NCBI RefSeq assembly: GCF_943734655.1
Contig: NC_071354.1
Location: forward strand, 38,403,347-38,467,346
Direction: 5' to 3'
DNA from: Sabethes cyaneus
Lineage: Eukaryota > Arthropoda > Insecta > Diptera > Culicidae
DNA length: 64,000 nt
The notes beneath the pieces are model-generated. The model was not told the origin of the DNA. It worked only from the letters and a program-made list of their open reading frames with translations, and ran no database searches. The stretch's first letter is position 1. Each line of letters begins with the position of its first letter. Of the stretch, positions 25,956 to 35,920 are shown one piece after another. The translations under genes and the position numbers were made by a program.

Positions 25956-26389
25956 TTCGACAAAGCTTGACATTTTGCAAAAGTTTGTCACGTAAATTTT
26001 TAATTTACTGTATTGTAATAAATGCACTCAAACATTCCAATAAATTTGATATCAGAAGACAAGTTCAAATTTCCTAAATGCTCGTGCTTTGTATATCTGT
26101 TATATCCATTTCTTAGAGTTCGTAGGTTCACCAAGAGTTTCATCAGGCCACAATCACACTTTTGCCGTAGGACTACGTCTTTGTTTACTATACTAGGACT
26201 GGGTAGCACTTTGTAAAAACGAAAATAGAAGTGTTGAATGAAAGATTTCAAATTGTAATAACTTCTGAACTACTGCATGAAACTGAACAATTTATATGTC
26301 GTTGGATAGATAAAGTGACCAGCAATTTTATGGGGAAGCAATTTCAAGAAAGCAATTTTAAGGAGGGCGTAAGAGGGGGGTTCTTATTC
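25956..26389. other. Interior of giant element, nothing recognised
   Basis: AT-rich sequence with one copy of the palindromic motif at 26166-26179. No coding or repeat identity was established. Confidence 0.35.
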
Positions 26390-26830
26390 AAATGAAACAC
26401 AAATTTTCTCAAAACTCGAGAACTAATCAAGCAAATGGAACCAAATTTGGCATGTGGAGGTTTCAGAAGGCAGGATTTTTTCTATGGTGTACTGAGACCC
26501 CTTCCCCTTCTGAGAGGGGGGGGGGCTCCCATACAAACTCATAACTCGAGAACTTATTAAGCAAATAGAACCAAATTTAGCATGTGGAGGTTTCAGAAGA
26601 CAAGAATTTTTTCTATGGTGGATTATGACCCCTTCCCTCTATAGGAGGGGGGCTCCATTGCAAATAACATACTAATTCCCTCATAACTCGAGAACTAATC
26701 GAGCAAATGGAACCAAATTTGGCATGTGGGGGTGTTTGGAGGCATCAATTTATTTTATGATGGTTTGAGACCCCTCACCCCTGTGCTAGGAGGATAAGGA
26801 CTCTCATACAAATAAAACAGTAATTTTTGC
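26390..26830 (+). repeat. Three-copy degenerate tandem repeat (~130-140 bp unit)
   Basis: Each unit carries AACTCGAGAACT, then GGAACCAAATTTGGCATG, then TTTTTTCTATGGTG, and ends in a G-rich run followed by CTCC. CTCGAG landmarks lie at 26415, 26545 and 26687, so spacing is 130 and 142 bp. The copies are clearly diverged, unlike the 175-bp satellite, so this array is older. Confidence 0.8.
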
Positions 26831-27012
26831 GTATGTGCCATATTTTCTGCTGTGTAACAAGCGGTAAGGTGTGAAAGTAAATAGTTAAATATTCTCGAAG
26901 CAAAAGATAGTGAATCGACGCCGCTAACTTACGTGCCTGTTGCCATTCATGTTAAAAGAGAAGGACATTCGAATGGCACGTCATATTTACGATGAACGTG
27001 TTTTGGCTTTAA

Positions 27013-27924
27013 CCTTTACGTTCCCGACATCAAAAATGATGGTACTTGCAGTTACACTTTTGGCTCTATCTCCACTTATTTTCATTTGGATTTTATGCTA
27101 TTAGTCTTAAAAGAATCACAATAGATTGGCCTTTAATGAAAAAATAAGGTAATAAATTTTGGTTCCATTTTCGCGGAGATATTCCAGATCCCAGTGGGAT
27201 TTTCTTGACGTCATAAGTAGCATGTGAAATAATACTATAAATCTGCTTAACAGAGTGCCCAAAAGTTGTCCATTTCATTTGTGGTCAATAAGAATGAATG
27301 TTACATTATCCTGTAGAGCGCAAGTTAATGTTCCACACTCCGGAACATCCGGTATGGGTTCTACCGGAACTGAAAATTGGCCGTTTTGAATTCTCTCAAA
27401 ACGGCCAATTTTGAGCTCCGGTAGAACCGGTACCGGATGTTCCGGAATGTCCAGATCGGCTCAAAATGCATCCTAAAGTCCACCCAAGAACTTGCGTTGA
27501 AAAATCCTTTGGTTTGATACCCCATTTGTCATATTACTGAAGAGAATTTAAAACGGTCAATTTTCAGTTCCGGTAGAACCCATACCGGATGTTCCGGAGT
27601 GTGGGACATGAACTTGCGCTCAACAGGATAGTGTAAGATTCATTCTTATTGACTACAAATGAAATGTATAACTTTTGCGTACTCGGTTAAGCAGATTTCA
27701 GAGTTTTATATCTCATGCTACGTATGACGTCAAAAAAATCCCACTGCGATCTAGAATATCTCCGGGAAAAGGGAACCATAATTTATTACCTTATTTTTTT
27801 ATTAAAGCCAATCTAATGAGGTTCTTTTAAGACTAATTGAATAAAAATCAAATGAAAATAAGTGCAGATAGAGCCAAAAGTGTAACTGCAAGTACCATCA
27901 TTTTTGATGTCGGGGACGTAAAGG
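27013..27924. mobile_element. piggyBac-type palindromic MITE (912 bp)
   Basis: Inverted ends CCTTTACGTTCCCGACATC and GATGTCGGGGACGTAAAGG are flanked by TTAA on both sides (27009-27012 and 27925-27928). The arms extend about 300 bp. The centre is a second palindrome built on CCGGAACATCCGGTATGGG-like words (about 27335-27605). A TTAA target with CC/GG ends is the piggyBac hallmark. No coding sequence. Confidence 0.75.
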
Positions 27925-27928
27925 TTAA

Positions 27929-29239
27929 TGTTACTTGTAACCAATGGCCCTTTTAAAGGCCACAAGGGAGTTAAAGTAAGATTATTGGAACATGTCAAGC
28001 TACGCATAATCATATTTAATACAATAATCTGTGAGCTGGTCATTCATTACTCTTTCAACCTTTATGCACACAAGTGATTTTTAAAGGAAATTTCTATATC
28101 TCAATGGTTGCAGGCGTTGTACTTATGAACCCCCGTCCACGTATTGTCAAAGCCACCATTGCTTTCAATGAAGAATTGAATCTGAATATTTCACTTTTTC
28201 TCTTAATGGCACTCACAGATTCTTATAAACATGCATATGCCTGAAATGCAGATTACATTAGTCTTTGATCTAATGATCTGATATAGTCCTACGTCACCCT
28301 TTCGTACAATCCTTAGGGCTGTATACCTTGTAGTTTTTATGGTGATTAGCGACGATGTCGCATTATGAAAATTTTTGTGTGACTTGTAGCACTAGTTAAC
28401 TTTAGGTAACTAGCTTCAAACAAACGCACAACTTGTGGTTGAACGAAAAAAATAAATAAATAATCTGGGTTATCATTTACCACTGGTTCACTTTCGTCAA
28501 TTTCCTTACAGATAGTTGATATATAACCTGGAGAACCCCTGATGCTCTTCCGCCTTATGAAGAACTTTGTCTGCTAAGACGCTCATAAGATACTGTTGGG
28601 TGTTCTTGACTGTCCGCTGTTCTGTCGCAGCTTCAGTTATACTGTCCTCTTCGGCCTCAACGGAACCGACAGTTCCTATGCGTCGATTCGCACCGCACTA
28701 ACTATGGACTTCACGAGCCAGTTCGACGTATGGCCTTGGAGAACAATCGTCGCGGAAATAGCATGGACTTTTAGCTACTTTTTTGTGCAATTTTAAATTT
28801 ACTGATTCAAGTTTAGTTTTTTACTTATTTTGTACTATATATTTTTATTGTATGTCGATGTAAAAGATACTGGGCTTTTGTGCCTCTTTGAGTAAACTCT
28901 GTTTTCGGATCAGACAGACTTTAAAAATTGCTGCATCACGTCACATGCATGAATATTCCCACAATCCCTTTTTCATATACCTAAGACATCAGTAATCAGT
29001 TAAATACTTTCAGTATATGAATACAATCGGGCGAATAAGGTTGGTCGCAGACTATTTTATAACCGTTCACTTTCAGGACATCAAGTTGGACTAGGTTTGT
29101 CGTGGTCCTACGAAGTCTTGCTGGAAAGAAGAGACTTGTCACTTTTTCTGGGACACTTTCCTAACACCGACATCGAATTGGTCTAAGTTTATAGCTATCC
29201 TTTGAAATTTTGTTAGGTCGAGAGGGGACTGTAGGGAAG
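27929..29239. other. Interior of giant element, nothing firmly recognised
   Basis: No gene is recognised. A GC-richer patch at 28540-28790 opens a 66-codon plus frame of unknown identity. A stretch near 29080-29170 (CAGGACATCAAGTTGGACTA) resembles the degenerate repeats at 33480-33720. Confidence 0.35.
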
Positions 29240-29622
29240 CAGGGATTGCACGATCACTTTGACTCAATTCACATTCATTTGACAGTACCGTCTCAGCCAA
29301 GCAAAATTTGACTAAATTTTATTATTTATAGAATTAGTTATTATCTACAATTTTGCTGAATAAAGTTTTCCTGTATCTTTTGCAGTTACGGTGCTACAAT
29401 GCTAGTAACTCATTAGTGACTAAATGAACGTTTACTTAGTCACTAAAGAGGTACTAGCATTGTAGCACCACAAATAGAAAAGATACAGCAATACTTTATT
29501 CAGAAAAGTTGTAGGTAATAACTAGTTATTCAATCGTCCGATACATAACTTTTTCAAATTCTGCGTGACTGAGATGCTACAGTCTCATTGACAATTGTGT
29601 CAAAGTGATTGTGCCTTCCCTG
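29240..29622. mobile_element. Palindromic MITE (~383 bp)
   Basis: The ends CAGGGATTGCACGATCACTT and AAGTGATTGTGCCTTCCCTG are imperfect inverses, and the arms can be followed about 180 bp to a central GTGCTACAATGCTAGTA inverted motif. CAGGG-type ends hint at hAT, but the flanking octamers (29232-29239 and 29623-29630) do not match, so superfamily and borders are uncertain. Related sequence is found at 15632-15731 and 16559-16650. Confidence 0.6.
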
Positions 29623-29759
29623 GTTATAAGCGTCAAACTATAACCACCTTTCGTTACATGTTCCCTTTTCGTTTTTCTAAAGTGCACCCCAATATAGAAA
29701 TCAAAGACGTAGTCCTCCGTCAAAACCTGTTGCGATTCCTCACCATGTTTACTTACTAA

Positions 29760-31750
29760 CTTAAGTGGTTTGCTGTCTTTAGACAAAGCCTGTTGAACAA
29801 GGTTTTTCCATATAACTCGGTTGTGGGCTACCGTTCCCCAATTTCTCGGACACCATCTAAACATCTTGCTCGCTGCGCTGCCGGTCGCCATGTTTCTACC
29901 GACTTTGAGGCGAAAATCATCTTTGCAGGGCAGATGTCCAGCATTCTTGCTACATGCCCTGCCCATCGTATCCCTCCAGCTTTAGCCACCTTTTGGATAC
30001 TGGGTTCGCCTTAGACTTGTGCGAGTTCATGGTTCATCCGCCGCCTCCATACTCCGTTCTCCTGTACGCCGCCAAAGATCGATCTTACCACTCGTCGTTC
30101 GAAAACTCCGAGCACTTGCAGATTCTCCTCGAGCATTGTACATATTTCATGCCCTTAGAGAACAACCGGTCTTGTAGAGGGTGTACTTTGTACGGGGACT
30201 TAGTCTGCTCGACCGCAATTGCTTCAAAATAAGACTTCCGCTGATTATACGCCTCCGAATCTCACGGCTGGTATCATTGTCCTCCATTACCAGTAAACCA
30301 AGGTAGACAAATTCGTCGACTACCTCAAACTCATCGCCATCGATTATTATACTACTGTCCAAGCGGCGTCAGTACGGCGCGGTGCCGCGTTGTCTGCACT
30401 AATCGATTAATTCAATTATTCGTGTCAGTGGTGTTCGATTAAAAATATTCGAATATTTCTTTGATTCGATTAATCGAACGATTATGAACTATTAAACAGC
30501 ATTGTTCGGGCATTATTCGTACTCATTGAACTATTCGATTAATTAACTACTCGTGCTGGCAGTATTCGATTAAAAGTTATTCGAATATTCCATGTGTTAT
30601 TCGATTAGTTGAATTAATCGAACGATTAACGGACATCACTAGCTCCGCGCTTTAGTCTGGTGTACTGTTCACCCACCGCCACAGATGTTCTGCCGATAAT
30701 CGCCTCGATTCTACATTTCGATCGGGCCCGTTCCGAAACGTCCCGATCGACCTGTGTTATAGCATACGTTGTGTTCTGATCGAAGCGCAATTTCTAATCG
30801 GATCCGATTTAATCAGTTGTCACAGTCCAACTTGCCTCCCTTTTTCTAGATCGGGCAGATAACCCCATCTTTCCACTTCTCCGGTAACTATTCCGTATTC
30901 CAAATTCTAACAATAAGCCGGTGCATACAAACGACCAGCTTTTCTGGTTCCATTTTAATACACTCCGCTCCGATGCCATCTTTCCCAGCTGACTTGTTCT
31001 TTAGCTGCATGATGGCCTCCTTATCTTCGCTTATCGTTGGGCTGACACCTCTTTCCCGTTTGTTGCATCGTCGAAATCGCTTTTCCCACCGCCATGGTTC
31101 TCCGCCTGGACGCCATTCAGGTGCTGCTTCCACTTATCGGTCACTTCGCGTTCGCGTTTCTTGAGAACAATGTAGCAGCTCCATCTCTACATATTCCTCC
31201 TCTTCCGGGTAGCGCTTTTTCTCCCAGAAGATTTGGTTTCGCTACATCTTCTGTTTGTGTCTTACCATGTTCTGACGTGTGGCACTGCGCATCTTGGCTG
31301 CCCACGCAGCGTTATCCTCATCCATCACCCTCCTCCATTCATCGTCAAATCAATCGTTCTGCTGATTCCGAGCCAGATGCCTAATAGTGTACGCCGCTAC
31401 ACTGCTGATGGCTGTTTTGATGGTGTTCCAACAGTCCTCGAGAGGGGCTCCGTCCAACTCGTCCTCCTCCGGCAGCGCAGCTTCGAGTGAATGCGCGTAG
31501 TTTACGGCGACGTCTGGCTGGTTCAGTCGCGCGAGATCTAACCGAGACTGGCGTCGGTACCGAAAGCTGTACCGGAGATTTTAGGGCGCATCTTAACCAT
31601 CACTTAACCATCGGTGGTCCGAATCAGCGTAGGGCGCTTCGATACCATCTGACGTCGAAAGAGTCTGAGAAGTACCGGCCGTCGATCAAAACGTGGTCGA
31701 TCTGTGATTCTATCTGATTTGGTTACCTCCAGGAGTACTTGTGTAGGATT
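29760..31750 (-). pseudogene. Degraded LINE, endonuclease end to RT C-terminal tail
   Basis: Minus-strand frames, in 5'-3' order, give four blocks. About 31740-31600 is the end of an APE endonuclease (IDHVLIDGRYFSDSFDVRWY). About 31580-31170 is the Arg/Glu-rich linker (WFDDEWRRVMDEDNAAW, EKKRYPEEEE). About 31170-30840 is the RT N-terminus (QLKNKSAGKDG, then VICPI). About 30370-30000 is the thumb and tail (FEVVDEFVYLG, REIRRRI, IRWAGHVARM). The RT palm is missing between 30840 and 30650, where a hAT MITE sits. Stops and frameshifts are frequent. The clade is not assigned; RTE-like is one possibility. A non-LTR element copies its own RNA at the target site, but this copy cannot. Confidence 0.75.
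30390..30641. mobile_element. hAT-type MITE inside the LINE (252 bp)
   Basis: The right end, read inward, begins TAGTGATGTCCGTTAATCG, a hAT-like terminus. The left end is a degraded version. Flanking octamers GTGCCGCG (30382-30389) and GCTCCGCG (30642-30649) agree at 6 of 8 positions. The interior has several TTCGATTAATCGAA-like palindromic words. Confidence 0.55.
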
Positions 31751-32373
31751 GTCTGCTAGAAAAAATACTTCATACGGCCATATTCTTGGAAGTGGCAAAG
31801 TCGATAAGTTTTAGGCCTATTTCATTGGTAAGCTGGTGTGCGTTGAACCCTCTAATCACCGGTTTGGTAAGCCAATTAAGTTGATTTGTGGTAATTGACT
31901 AGATGAGAACTAACATCATACCAAAAATCTGAGAGGTTGTGTACAAGCCATTACACATCGTTAACGTAAGACTACGTAAGTCTCTTTGTAGCAATAATTG
32001 CAAGTAATCCATACATGTAATAATACTATTCTTCATGAAATCATGCTCATGTGTTGTATGTTACAATTATCAAAGCAGTAACATTGTATTCGTTCAATCC
32101 TCAAAAAATTTCAGTCATTTCTATGAATTGATTGGATCTATTCCGTAAATGAATAGCGATAGTAGCGACCTAGTAGGGTTGGAACACTAGTTCTTGAGTC
32201 TGTTTCTATTTTATACCTAGCCAGCACCAGTTTCAAAACAATGCTTAATTCTAGCTATTTAAACAATTTAATCGCTGCATTCGGTGATTTTATTTGTCTT
32301 TTTAAAATGGTTAAACGAATCTGAATCTAATAAATCTGTAAGTCATCGGTGTAAACTAAGCGGCAACTATTTC
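31751..32373. other. Interior of giant element, nothing recognised
   Basis: AT-rich sequence with one degenerate copy of the palindromic motif at 31965-31978. No gene. Confidence 0.35.
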
Positions 32374-32830
32374 CTATGGCATTTGCTGGGATTTTGACAC
32401 GTAGCACGTCACTTGCTCCAGGGTAGCTTTGATCAGCTGCGTCAGTTTGTCCGGAAAACCGTTCTCGTACATTATCTGCCAGAGTTTTTCGCGCTCGACT
32501 GTATCGTATGCTGCCCTGAAATCCACGAAAATATGATACGTGGGCACGTTACGCTTCCAACATTTCTGGGGGTTTGGCGGCGAGTGAAACATTTGATCCG
32601 AAAGAGTACGGGCCTCCATAAAGCGCGCCTGATACTACTCTACGGACTCTTTTCCTATTGAGGATAGACGACGTAACAAAATCAAACAATTTAATATTTT
32701 GAGCAAGATCCTGTAGGCGACGTTGACCAGCGTAATGCCGCAGTTACAGCAATCTAGCCGATCGCTCTTTTTGTCAATGGGACAAACTACACCTTTCTTC
32801 TACTCCTCCAGTAGTTTTGACGTAGGACTA
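32374..32830 (-). pseudogene. LINE reverse-transcriptase fragment
   Basis: Minus-strand frames give VVCPIDKKSDRLDCCNCGIT, then AYRILLKILN, then FVDFRAAYDTVEREKLW and GFPDKLTQLI. These are the fingers and first palm motif of a non-LTR RT (the conserved Phe-x-Asp-Phe-x-x-Ala-Tyr-Asp). A stop and a frame change separate the segments. The downstream FADD-containing motif is absent. It is the same kind of LINE as 29760-31750 and may be part of one older copy with 34600-34890. Confidence 0.75.
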
Positions 32831-33999
32831 CGTCTTACGGCAAGCTTTGGCTGGGAAGGGTGTCATTCCAAAAAATCATTCTCGAAAAGTGGTCAGGTTT
32901 TGAACGCTAATAGCACTGACGAACTGACATGACACATAAAAGAAAATCCTTTTAAAACCATCGTCCTACACATTTTGCTTGGCCACTAGCACCCTCTGTT
33001 ATGCATGTCGCGGAGTAGCTTGCATTTGCACGGTTTTATGCTGTAGGGTTTTTACATTTGTATGGTTTTATACTGAAATCTCGAAGCAAAACTCGCGCGC
33101 CGCGGTGTGGTCATGTTGCGAAACATGCTTTTTTGAAAAATGAGTGGTTTTTGATTGGACGATGGAATTTTCGCGAATGTCTCGTCTGTTTGTCTGTGCT
33201 AATAGTATAGCGGTTTCCCAATCGATTTTCAATATTTTTGTACCAATTGATCGGAACATCTTCTAAGAATTGGCTCAAATGAAGAACACTATTATTTCGT
33301 AAGTGTACACTACTGAAAAACTGAAAATAATGAAGCATTGTCCAACTAGAATCCTCCCTACCTGATTGGTCGGAGAAAAAACCTCATCATGGTTTGCACG
33401 TGTTTTTTGCAACAAAGTGACAGAAACTCCTCGTTCCAATAGGTTGAAGATTCTTTACGTCGCTTAAACCTATACCAATTTGATATCTGTGCTTGGGAAG
33501 TACCTCAGAGTGCAAAACCACCCCTCTTCTTCAATCGATTTCATCGTTTCAGCATTAAACTTAGTCCAATGTGATGTGCTGAAGGTAAATAATTTTCTTA
33601 AAGTATAAAACGACCCCTTTTCTTCAACCGCCTTTAACATTTAAGTTTGAAATTAGTCCAAATTGATGTCCTGAAGGTAAAACGTCCTCGAAAAGTGAAC
33701 GGTCATACTTTCCTTTTGCCAGATTGTATCCATATAGGCACCACAGAGAACAGATTAACAAGCTCGAAGGAAGTAATCGGTTTTTTGTGTGTAAAATCTG
33801 TCGGTAGCGCCCTCCAGAAATAGTTTGCCAAACGCATAAAAAATATCCATGTGCCTTTATCAGTATTTCTTTGTGCTGGAGTTACATAGCAGCGATCGCA
33901 GCGACATCAAGATTTAGTTTGCCACTTACTGCTCAAGGGGTGCTCTATTGAAGGATTACTCGTAGATTACTTAAAAACCTTTTACACACTTTTTGACAA
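32831..33999. other. Interior of giant element with degenerate repeats (33480-33720)
   Basis: Three loosely similar minus-strand units carry CTTCAGGACATCAATTTGGA-like words (about 33650-33690, 33560-33600 and 33470-33500). A related word occurs at about 29090. A short minus frame (about 33720-33905) is open for some 65 codons but unrecognised. No gene is supported. Confidence 0.35.
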
Positions 34000-34248
34000 T
34001 TACCTGGTAGTCTGTTCTCTGTGTAGGCACTGCAAGAATTTGTTCCAAACTGTTGTCTGGTATTTGTGCATATGACATGACACAGAATTCTCAAAGTGAG
34101 GAAAATCGGTAACTCTCTTATCCGAAAATAGTTTTAAACGTTTCATTTGCTGCTTTGCATCAGTTAGTTGCTGGCAATTCTTTACATAGTTTCCATAGTC
34201 AAGCATTACATTTAGATTATTTTCTTTCGAAAATGATGCACAAGACAA
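34000..34248 (-). other. Unrecognised 82-codon open frame, exon-like
   Basis: The translation is of balanced composition with scattered Cys/His (CQQLTDAKQQMKRLKLF, then SCHMHKYQTTVW) and ends where CCAG/GTAATT would make a good 5' splice site (about 34001-34010). The sequence resembles a protein exon more than the surrounding AT-rich DNA does, but I match it to no family. It could be a captured host exon or a remnant of the element's own gene. Confidence 0.25.
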
Positions 34249-34599
34249 GGCAAGAGGGACCCGTAGTGATGCAAATGTTTATTTGACTGTCAACTCAGTA
34301 TAAGGCAGTAAGGTACAAAACATTTTGCAAACAATTTTAACTTATTTAGTATTTAGTAGTTTATATCATGAGAATGAATAAAACGCTGTAAACAATTATC
34401 GACTTGCAAAAATTTAGATTTTCCAACCTGCAGCACAACCAAACCATTTTAACATAACAATTTTTCGATTTCATCAAATCAAATAGACTTACGTAGTCCT
34501 ACGTCACCTATATGCGGTCATGTCTTGTACTCAACCTCTCTGATTTTTTCCTCCTCACAAATCCTTGAAATTATCCAGTGACGTGAAGTTAGCGATTCT

Positions 34600-34890
34600 T
34601 GGCTATTATTGCAGAATTATGAAGCAAGTCGGGCCTTTCCGGTGGTTCTGTTGTTCTTCAGCTGACCAATTTCTCACCGAGCCTCTTCGAGATGAGGAGC
34701 CTGTACTGTGTTATCGTTTGTAGGTATTCCTAGGTGAACTTTCGTTCCGTCTCCTTCTATTATATCGCCTTTGAGATGTTTATCGAAGAACTGCTTCCAC
34801 CTATCGACCACCTCGTGATCGTCTGCACTCAAAAAAATCGACACATCGCATCCACGTGAAAAATTATGTAAACTTCTGTACAGCAACTTA
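34600..34890 (-). pseudogene. LINE fragment, linker to RT N-terminus
   Basis: The minus frame gives DDHEVVDRWKQFFDKHLKG, then IGQLKNNRTTGKA, matching the (D/E)WK-(Q)-F..LN linker and the LKN-K-(A/S)GKD motif that opens the RT of this LINE group. It is truncated at both ends. Confidence 0.65.
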
Positions 34891-35047
34891 CATGAACTTC
34901 ATGTACTAGTTAATGGGAACGTTGATAAAATCTACCGGGATCGCACGTAAACTGGTTAGTATGAGTGCGAGTTACCAATAATTTACGTATATGCTACATG
35001 AAAAATGTGATGGATGAGAATTACCTATGTTTTCACGTAAACTTACA

Positions 35048-35920
35048 TCAACGTTGCGTAGTCCTACGTAAAACATGCGGTGTCTTGAAAACAACTTTCC
35101 ACTTTTTGTTTCTCGAGACTGGGGCAAAACTGTAAAAATATTAAAACATCAGAGGGCAAACTAACATCAGCAATACACTTAGGTAGGTGATTTGTTTACG
35201 ACACTGTCGAAGCAAAGCACAATATGTTAGTTAACGTTAGTTATGGTACAACTAGACAACGAACGAGTGGAGTTTGGTGAGAAATCAGACAAACTGCTTG
35301 ACTTTTCGAGAAAAAAAATTAAAATCACATCATAGTCAGAATCACCCCCACCTACCCTACAACCAAGAGTGTCGCCAAGCATACAAAAATTAGTAGGGGA
35401 ATTCTGGATAAAATTCCCAGTTGGGGAAAAACGCGCCACTGCAATATTATACGCATATCTATACACTTTTCAACAGTAATTATGTTGCTATTCGCTTCTA
35501 TTTCTCATTATTAACTCGTGTGTATCATAAAAGTTTCCTGTATTACATAAATCATACAAAAAATTAAAAATTTATTACAGTGGCGCGTTTTGTTCCGACA
35601 TGGCATTTTAGCACCTGTTCCCCTACATGTTGCATAGACGCAGCGAAAAATAAGCGCGAAATCTAAACTCACTGTTGCCGATGGTACGCACAAATTCACT
35701 TCTCGAACTGACAGACCTAAATTAAATACGCATTCTGCACGCAGTTACATAAGTGCGTCAACGGTTCACTGGCTACACTAGCTGCAGAGCATGCGACATG
35801 ACATAGTTTCGAATCCCTGCCCAGACGGGGGAAGCATTTTTTTTTTATTTTTTAAATTTGCTATACATGCGATTTTTGCTTTGTTTTTCTGAATTTTCCC
35901 AGAACCCGGCAGTTCTGTCC
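35048..35920 (-). repeat. Inner unique segment of the right TIR
   Basis: Inverted counterpart of 24680-25553 with scattered substitutions. The tRNA-like stretch is here in sense orientation, with a TTTCGAATCCCTGCC box-B-like word near 35808-35822. Confidence 0.85.

Larger units (their letters stand above)
25531..35070. repeat. Dispersed palindromic motif ACGTAGGACTACGT
   Basis: Perfect or near copies of this palindrome or its half-sites occur at about 25531, 26166, 28284, 29706, 31965, 32819, 34490 and 35056, all within the interior or inner arm edges of the giant element. I saw none elsewhere in the window. Two copies mark the inner TIR borders. Its role is unknown: it may be the terminus of a small element family or an amplified internal repeat. 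Confidence 0.6.

Noticed and set aside
28540..28800. Possible 5' fragment of an R1-type LINE (CTGCTAAGACGCTCA word shared with 41450)
   Set aside because: The similarity is only about 20 bp and the rest does not align by eye.
33720..33905. ~65-codon minus frame in the giant element's interior as a transposase piece
   Set aside because: It is bounded by stops, has no transposase motif, and lies among degenerate repeats.
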